Shown here in pieces: positions 25,219 to 29,264 of a stretch of DNA of 29,264 bases. The stretch is from JAFKKF01 sp038323025 (GTDB taxonomy: Bacteria; Pseudomonadota; Alphaproteobacteria; Rhizobiales; Kaistiaceae): positions 1-29,264 of the forward strand of contig JBBQGL010000034.1 of the NCBI GenBank assembly GCA_038323025.1, written 5' to 3'. A program made the position numbers and the translations under genes. The notes beneath the pieces are model-generated. The model was not told the DNA's origin, did no database searches, and saw only the letters and a program-made list of their open reading frames with translations. Within the stretch, counting starts at the first letter, position 1, and every line of letters begins with the position of its first letter.

Positions 25219-25788
25219 TCAATGGAAGTGCGGCTTCAGCAGCTCCGCCCATTCCTCGACCGACTGGCCGCTGCTCATCTTCGGCTCGAGCATGCCGTCG
25301 ACGGCAAAGCTCGGCGACTCATGGACGCCGTTCTGCCGGGAATATTTGGTGTGCCAGCGCATGGCGCGGTCGACGCTCTTCAGCCGGAAGGCCTCGGACA
25401 GGTCGGTGCCGGCGAGGTCGGAGATCGCCTTGACGATCTCGGCCGGGGTGCGGTCCATGTTCGGCCCGTGGGAGTGGTCCGTGAACTCGAAATCCTCGCG
25501 GTGCTGGTAGATGCCGGCCATCGCCTTCAGCGCGGTCTCCTTGCCGCCCCTGGTGGCGCTCGCCGCCAGGATGCTGCGCATGACGATCGGGGAGAAGAGG
25601 TGCCAGGGCTGCGAGTGAAAGCGGATCTTGATGGTGAGCCGGTCCTCGCCCAACGCCGCGAGGAGGTCGGTCAGCTTTCCGAAGGCGCGCTTCGAGAACG
25701 GGCAGGTCGGCTCGACAAAGATCTCCAGCACGGTCTTGCCGCGGCCGAGCTCGAGCGGCGCGACTTTCGTATCGGGGGCGAGGGTCAT
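25219..25788 (-). CDS. DsbA-fold thioredoxin-like protein with CPFS motif
   Basis: This is a 189-residue protein without signal peptide, so probably cytosolic. It opens with a beta strand and the active-site-like FVEPTCPFSKRAFG (Cys29, Ser32 in place of the second Cys), a helical insert (about 60-145), and the cis-Pro loop HESPSFAVDG (Pro159). A single Cys in the CxxS form fits a monothiol oxidoreductase or glutathione-linked protein rather than a disulfide introducer. The ATG at 25788 is the first of the frame. It is divergent from the SDR gene. Substrate unknown. Confidence 0.8.
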   Translation of the reverse strand: MTLAPDTKVAPLELGRGKTVLEIFVEPTCPFSKRAFGKLTDLLAALGEDRLTIKIRFHSQPWHLFSPIVMRSILAASATRGGKETALKAMAGIYQHREDFEFTDHSHGPNMDRTPAEIVKAISDLAGTDLSEAFRLKSVDRAMRWHTKYSRQNGVHESPSFAVDGMLEPKMSSGQSVEEWAELLKPHFH

Positions 25789-25933
25789 CTTGATTCTCTG
25801 ATGGGGAGGGCTTGGGGGGAGGCGGGCAGCTTAGCCGCAGTGACGTTGAGGCGAAAGCGGCACCCGGCGGGCACGCCGCATGGCGCGCCGCCGCCCGTGC
25901 TACCCTCGGGCGAGTTGGCAGGCGGGGCGAAGC

Positions 25934-26644
25934 ATGAAACTCCTGTTCATAGGCGGGTCGGGCTTCGTCGGGTCGCTGGTGCGCCCGTACCTCGCGACCA
26001 GTCACGTACTGCATGTCTTCGACCGGAAGCCGCCGCAGGGGCCGACGGCTTCGTTCATCGCGGGCGACGTCCTCGACTTCGCGGGCGTGCGCGCGGCGCT
26101 CGCCGGCATGGACGCGCTCCTTTATTTCGCGATGGGCAACGGCGGCACGTGGGGCGACCCGGTCAACGCCCGCGCCCACTTCGACGCCAACGTCACCGGC
26201 CTGCACCTTGCACTCCGCGCCGCGCACGAGGCGGGCGTGCCCCACGCGGTGGTGGCGGGCAGCATGTCGATCTACGACCCGCTCGAGGCGCCGCCGCGCA
26301 CGCTCCGCGACGAGAATGTGCCGCCCGATGCACACGACCCCTACGGCCTCAGCAAGCGGCTTGGCGAGGAGGTCTGCCGGGCGGCGTGCGCGCGCTGGCC
26401 GGTCAGCGTCAACGTGCTCCGCCTCTGCCATCCGGGCAGCGAGGCCGCTTTCGCCGCCGCGCCGCTGCCGCTGGTCGCGACCGAAGCTTCGGACGTGGCG
26501 CGGGCGATCGACCTGGCGCTGGTAAAACGCTTCGGCGGCTTCGAGGCCTTCACCATCAACGGCGACTGGACGGAGGAATTCCTCGGCATCGGCAAGGCGA
26601 AGCGCCTGCTCGGCTGGGAGCCGCTCGCCCGCCGCCCGCGCTGA
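25934..26644 (+). CDS. NAD(P)-dependent epimerase/dehydratase (extended SDR)
   Basis: This is a 236-residue short-chain dehydrogenase/reductase of the extended type. The Rossmann glycine motif GGSGFVG is at residues 7-13, the acidic cofactor-binding end of strand 2 falls at HVFDRKPP, and the catalytic Ser lies in AGSMSIYDP, with Tyr-x-x-x-Lys in DPYGLSKRLGEE. C-terminal segments EFLGIGKAKRLLGWEPLA are typical of sugar-nucleotide epimerases. It is shorter than the usual 300 or more residues, so the substrate-binding domain is reduced. ATG at 25934 follows GGCGGGGCGAAG. The substrate cannot be named. Confidence 0.83.
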   Translation: MKLLFIGGSGFVGSLVRPYLATSHVLHVFDRKPPQGPTASFIAGDVLDFAGVRAALAGMDALLYFAMGNGGTWGDPVNARAHFDANVTGLHLALRAAHEAGVPHAVVAGSMSIYDPLEAPPRTLRDENVPPDAHDPYGLSKRLGEEVCRAACARWPVSVNVLRLCHPGSEAAFAAAPLPLVATEASDVARAIDLALVKRFGGFEAFTINGDWTEEFLGIGKAKRLLGWEPLARRPR

Positions 26645-26689
26645 CGCGGTTCTCCGTTCCCGCGGCGCGATGGCGTCCGGGTGATATGG

Positions 26690-27045
26690 ATGCTCGGTCA
26701 TTGCCCCTCGGAAGCCCGAAGGGGGTGGCGGGCGCCTTGAAAACGCCAGTCCGGGTAGTCCGATATGGGCGCTCTCCTGGCGCCCGCCGTAGCGCTATTC
26801 GAGCCTCCCGCTTTCGCTCTCCGGTACGGCCAGCATTTGCGCTCGCCGCCCTTAAGGTGGGCAGAACCCACAGCCGGTCGTAGTGCCGGCGGGCTACTTC
26901 GCGGGCGCCAGCCGGAACCGGGGGTGCGAACCCCTTCGGCCGGGTTTCATCCCAACCGACGCCCCTCAGGGCAGCCGCGGACGCCACACCCGTTCCACGC
27001 ACAAGACGCCTCATGAGCGCGCCCCTTTGCCGAGCGGGATGAGGG
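26690..27045. other. GC-rich structured intergenic block, probably non-coding
   Basis: This block has many short stems: 26727-26736 with 26779-26788 (GGCGGGCGCC / GGCGCCCGCC), 26857-26871 (GTGGG-CAGAA-CCCAC), 26873-26890 (GCCGG...CCGGC) and 26921-26934 (GGGG...CCCC). A minus-strand frame (27014 down) is open for about 150 codons, but only about 70% of its first 60 codons end in G or C, lower than real genes here, and it shows no domain. I read it as a structured or repeated element, not as a gene. Confidence 0.4.
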
Positions 27046-27114
27046 GCAGTCTAGGGGAGGTTGGGAAAGGGGGAATATCGAGCCGGGATATCCCCGCATT
27101 CAGGCAAGGTCGCG

Positions 27115-27274
27115 GCCAACCTCCCCCTTGAGGGGAGGTCGAAATTTGCGGAGCGCAGCGCGAGCAAATTTCGGGAGGGGGGTCAGATCGTGTGCCGGGA
27201 GCAGCCCCCTCCCGAAATCTTCGTTCGCCTGCGGCACCCTCAGATTTCGACCTCCCCTCAAGGGGGAGGTTGGC
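27115..27274 (+). repeat. Palindromic intergenic element, copy 1
   Basis: This 160-base element has perfect 31-bp terminal inverted repeats (27115-27145 and 27244-27274, GCCAACCTCCCCCTTGAGGG...). A second inner inverted repeat pairs 27168-27181 with 27205-27218 (ATTTCGGGAGGGGG). Each arm can form its own side hairpin (27143-27150 with 27164-27171, and 27214-27220 with 27242-27248), so the whole folds as a cloverleaf. No reading frame inside. A second copy is at 28220-28366. Confidence 0.85.
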
Positions 27275-27300
27275 GGCGCATCTCACCTCGGAGCTTGCCC

Positions 27301-27336
27301 CACCTCGCCGTGGTGAGGTGTGCCCGCGAAGCGGGC
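27301..27336. repeat. Two adjacent short hairpins
   Basis: CACCTC...GAGGTG (27301-27320) and GCCCGCGAAGCGGGC (27322-27336) lie next to the palindromic element. They look like part of the same repeat-rich tract rather than a terminator, as no T tract follows. Confidence 0.5.
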
Positions 27337-27365
27337 CTCGAACCACGCGCGACGCACCTGCCAAT

Positions 27366-27399
27366 GTAGCCCGGATGGAGCGGAGCGTAATCCGGGACG
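27366..27399. repeat. REP-like hairpin of the GTAGCCCGGATGGAGC type
   Basis: CCCGGAT (27370-27376) pairs with ATCCGGG (27390-27396) around GGAGCGGAGCGTA. From memory this GTAGCCCGGATGGAGC...CCGGGA unit occurs as a dispersed repeat in many proteobacterial genomes. I cannot check its copy number here. Confidence 0.6.
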
Positions 27400-27409
27400 G
27401 CGCTTGGGT

Positions 27410-27439
27410 GCCAAGATTAAGCCTTCGGCTTGTCTTGGC
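27410..27439. repeat. Hairpin with nested stem
   Basis: GCCAAGA (27410-27416) pairs with TCTTGGC (27433-27439), and an inner AAGCC-TTC-GGCTT stem extends it. It is 52 bases downstream of the stop of the minus-strand PfpI gene and could act in its 3' end, but without a T run. Confidence 0.5.
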
Positions 27440-27491
27440 ATGACCTAAGAGGGGGCGGGTCGCTCCGCAGTGCTCCGGCGGCCGGCGCCGC

Positions 27492-28055
27492 TCACGCGGC
27501 GCGGGCGCGGACGTGCCGGCCTTCGAGGATTTCCGCCGCGATCATTTCGGAAAAGGCTTCGAGGTCGGCCGGTTTGCGGCTGGTGACCACGCCGTTGTCG
27601 GCGACGACCGCCTCGTCGACCACCTCGGCGCCGGCGTTCCTGAGGTCCGTGCGCACGGTCGGCCAGGCGGTGAGGCGGCGGCCTTTGGCGATGCCTGTGT
27701 CGATGAGCAGCCACGGCGCATGGCAGACCGCGGCGACGACCTTGCCGGCGTCGAAGAAGCCGCGGATGAGATCGAGCGCCGGTTGGCTGGCGCGGAGCGA
27801 ATCCGGGTTCATCTGCCCGCCGGGGAGCACGATCGCGTCATAGTCGGCGACGCGGACATCGGCGAGCGCCCGGTCGACCTTGACCGCGCGGCCCCAGTTC
27901 TTCTTCTCCCAGCCCTTGATCTCGCCGGCTTCGGGCGAGGCGATCTCGACGGTCGCGCCGGCCGCCTTCAGCCGGTCGCGCGGCACCTCCAGCTCGGACT
28001 GCTCGAAGCCGTGGGTGGCGAGGATGAGTATCTTCTTGCCGGTGAGGGATTTCAT
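27492..28055 (-). CDS. PfpI/DJ-1 family protein (type 1 glutamine amidotransferase-like)
   Basis: This is a 187-residue cytosolic protein of the DJ-1/PfpI superfamily (YhbO-like branch). The nucleophile elbow is AAVCHAPWLLID (Cys111, His112), with the supporting Glu18 in THGFEQSELEVP. DYDAIVLPGGQMNPDSLR is the family loop, and the end GVVTSRKPADLEAFSEMIAAEI is also typical. Members protect against glycation or carbonyl and oxidative stress, or act as small peptidases or glyoxalases, and the exact activity is debated. ATG at 28055. The gene is bracketed by two direct copies of a palindromic element, and a probable remnant of a related gene lies near 28975-29076. Confidence 0.9.
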   Translation of the reverse strand: MKSLTGKKILILATHGFEQSELEVPRDRLKAAGATVEIASPEAGEIKGWEKKNWGRAVKVDRALADVRVADYDAIVLPGGQMNPDSLRASQPALDLIRGFFDAGKVVAAVCHAPWLLIDTGIAKGRRLTAWPTVRTDLRNAGAEVVDEAVVADNGVVTSRKPADLEAFSEMIAAEILEGRHVRARAA

Positions 28056-28219
28056 GGGGCGCGCTCCGTTTGGCGGTGGTGCGAGGGAACGGCGCTGCCG
28101 GGTGGATGTTCCCGGCCGCAGGCGGCGCAGGGGCTTGCCCCATGCATTACCGTCGCGAACGGTTGCCGTCGCGGGCGGAGTTGCGCTCCGTGTCCCGGCG
28201 CTACGTGACGAGGCACGCC

Positions 28220-28366
28220 GCCAACCTCCCCCTTGAGGGGAGGTCGAAATTCGCAGAGCGAATTTCGGGAGGGGGTCGAACTGGCGGTCGGGTGAAACCC
28301 CCTCCCGAAATCTTCGTTCGCTGTCGCGTCCTCAGAGTTCGACCTCCCCGCAAGGGGGAGGGTGGC
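28220..28366 (+). repeat. Palindromic intergenic element, copy 2
   Basis: This 147-base element is a direct repeat of the one at 27115-27274. Its left end (28220-28250) is identical over 31 bases, and its right end (28337-28366) is the same with a few changes. The inner ATTTCGGGAGGGGG arm and the CTCCCGAAATCTTCGTTCGC segment are shared. The left side arm is shorter (TCGCAGAGCGAAT). It lies 164 bases ahead of the PfpI gene. Confidence 0.85.
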
Positions 28367-28410
28367 CGCGCGTCGCTCCCGCGTGGAGAATGACCGTGGT
28401 GAGGGATGAG

Positions 28411-28426
28411 GCGCGGGTGCCCGCGC
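28411..28426. repeat. Short perfect hairpin
   Basis: GCGCGGG-TG-CCCGCGC. It lies 28 bases past the stop of the Cys-rich gene on the minus strand. No T tract follows, so a terminator role is doubtful. Confidence 0.4.
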
Positions 28427-28453
28427 CCCACAGGTGGGAGAAGGAGGGCGTGC

Positions 28454-28750
28454 CTACCGCATGCAGGCGCCGGAAACCCCGCCGCCGGTCGAGTCGTTTT
28501 CGCGGGTGATGCACCGGTTGTTCTTCGGACAGCACCAGGTCTGGTTGCCGGCTTGGCAGGTTATTTCGGTGCGGGGATCGCATGCCTGTGCGACCGGTTC
28601 GGCCAAGGTACGCGGCACCGGCGTGTAGTTGAACGCGAGTTGCGTGGCCGCGCTGGTGGCCCGGCCGGAAACGGTGGCATCGCCCGCTATCCCGGAAGCA
28701 GTCGTCGCGAGCAGCAAGGCAATCCCGATGATCGGCATGCGTAGCTTCAT
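28454..28750 (-). CDS. Small secreted cysteine-rich protein
   Basis: This is a 98-residue precursor with a Sec signal peptide (MKLRMPIIGIALLLATTASG, cleavage near IAG-DA). The mature part carries six Cys at 57, 65, 73, 74, 80 and 96, spaced C-x7-C-x7-CC-x5-C-x15-C, the order seen in disulfide-knotted mini-proteins. An even number of Cys and an export signal suggest three disulfides in the periplasm or outside. GGAGGG lies just ahead of the ATG at 28750, which makes the gene convincing. I do not recognise the family and propose no function. Confidence 0.75.
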   Translation of the reverse strand: MKLRMPIIGIALLLATTASGIAGDATVSGRATSAATQLAFNYTPVPRTLAEPVAQACDPRTEITCQAGNQTWCCPKNNRCITRENDSTGGGVSGACMR

Positions 28751-29250
28751 AGTCCCTCCACTGGATGAGATGCACGCTCGCTAGACCGTCGATTTTTTGC
28801 GGACAAGGCGCAGTTCGTATAGGCGTGATTCCGGTCCCATAGTCCATCGGGAAACGCCCGGGTAACGCGTTGCGGGTGTTCAAGTTTCGCCTGCAACAAC
28901 GCTGCCGGGTGGGGGAAGTATGTGCGGCCGTCAAACGTGTGCGGAGTGCAACTATCGCGAAGCCGTGCGGGTATCGGCGTGCGATGGACCGTCACTGCGC
29001 GGCCCAACTTCTTCCTCCCCCAGCCCTCGACCGCAGCCTCCACCAACTTCTTTGCGCCCTCACCCTTGAATAAACGAGCACCTTCGCAGACAATGCTACC
29101 CTAAATTGATCGCGCAGCTGCCCACTAGCCCGTCTTATTCATGATGGCCCGTCTGAGGGGATGGCGGATGTAGTCTAAGCAATTGATATGGCGTAGGATT
29201 CGGTTGTTGAAGCCAACCCTGTCCGCCCCATCGAGCCGGCCACACCCGCC
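28751..29250. other. Gene-poor stretch
   Basis: Apart from the PfpI-like remnant at 28975-29076, nothing convincing is seen in these 500 bases. The short frames on either strand lack ribosome-binding sites, domains and the GC-ending codon use of the neighbourhood. No RNA gene or repeat was recognised. Confidence 0.5.
28975..29076 (-). pseudogene. Possible remnant of a PfpI/DJ-1-like gene
   Basis: Read on the minus strand, this stretch gives VEGWGRKKLGRAVTVHRTP, which resembles IKGWEKKNWGRAVKVDRAL of the PfpI gene at 27492-28055. At DNA level GCGCGGCCC, TTCTTC, and CCCAGCCCT are shared in the same order. No start, nucleophile elbow or family end is found around it, and the frame soon diverges. 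Either a decayed duplicate or a chance match of a short segment. Confidence 0.4.
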
Positions 29251-29264
29251 ATGACCGACGATAC
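29251..29264 (+). CDS. Possible start of the next gene (cut by the window end)
   Basis: ATGACCGACGATAC opens a frame reading MTDD at the very end of the window. The spacing and lack of any stop make it a candidate start, but no clear ribosome-binding site precedes it and it cannot be identified. Confidence 0.2.

Noticed and set aside
25319..26701. 460-codon open frame on the minus strand
   Set aside because: Crosses two real genes on opposite strands (DsbA-fold and SDR). Its translation is Arg/Ala-rich without motifs.
26556..27014. 152-codon minus-strand frame as a protein gene
   Set aside because: Lower third-position GC than neighbours, no ribosome-binding site, no domain, and multiple stems; treated as a structured intergenic block.
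27115..28366. Composite transposon with a transposase
   Set aside because: The repeats are short and non-coding, and no transposase or integrase lies in the window.
1..29264. tRNA, rRNA, tmRNA, 4.5S RNA, RNase P RNA, group II intron or CRISPR array
   Set aside because: No matching conserved cores or regularly spaced repeats were seen on either strand. The structured block at 26690-27045 was compared from memory with these RNA classes and fits none.

Overview
This window is a high-GC chromosomal stretch of an alphaproteobacterium, most likely order Hyphomicrobiales (Rhizobiales). The indications are an EipB/DUF1849 periplasmic protein, a RidA-GDPD-FemAB-like-HIT operon with overlapping ends, a DinB polymerase with an N-terminal CxxC zinc ribbon, an Omp25/31-type 8-stranded barrel protein, and CT-rich palindromic intergenic repeats of a kind common in that order. 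It is mostly ordinary core chromosome. The accessory signals are one compositionally foreign gene inside the gat locus and a repeat-rich right end. No rRNA, tRNA, CRISPR array, transposase or phage module was seen. The genus cannot be told from the sequence.

Layout, left to right. 1-839 is the 3' end of clpA. 972-1706 (-) encodes an outer-membrane barrel protein with its own terminator. 1812-4769 (-) is a tightly packed operon, transcribed RidA-like, glycerophosphodiester phosphodiesterase, FemAB-like acyltransferase (DUF482), HIT hydrolase. Divergent from it is eipB (4895-5719), followed by a wax-ester-synthase/DGAT-like protein (5729-6946, -) with a degenerate active-site motif and by dinB (7073-8389, -). 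A CHASE3 hybrid histidine kinase runs 8555-10423.

10512-15082 holds gatC, gatA and gatB, the tRNA-dependent amidotransferase. A Tat-exported alpha/beta hydrolase with much lower third-position GC and a 96-aa conserved-type small protein lie between gatA and gatB. Two Sel1-repeat proteins follow, a short cytosolic one (+) and a long exported one (-).

16984-22319 is a sugar-acid catabolic cluster: a XylD-like IlvD/Edd dehydratase (-), divergent from a FadR-type GntR regulator, a GguC/AraD1-like FAH-superfamily protein and a 2-oxoglutarate-semialdehyde dehydrogenase (+). Together these can convert a pentonate to 2-oxoglutarate (the non-phosphorylative, Weimberg-type route). A 16-bp near-palindrome overlapping a consensus -10 box in the divergent gap is the obvious candidate operator.

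22304-26644 carries a FUSC membrane protein, two unrecognised small proteins, a periplasmic type-1 copper protein with a strong terminator, a DsbA-fold CPFS protein and a short extended SDR. From 26645 to the end, coding density drops. A structured GC-rich intergenic block is followed by two direct copies of a cloverleaf-like palindromic element (27115-27274 and 28220-28366) that bracket a PfpI/DJ-1 gene. A secreted six-cysteine mini-protein and a probable PfpI-like gene remnant follow. I do not see convincing evidence of a new defence or mobile system. The leads most worth a check are the palindromic elements, the structured block beside them, the foreign gene in the gat locus, the degenerate WS/DGAT protein and the stereochemically ambiguous pentonate pathway.
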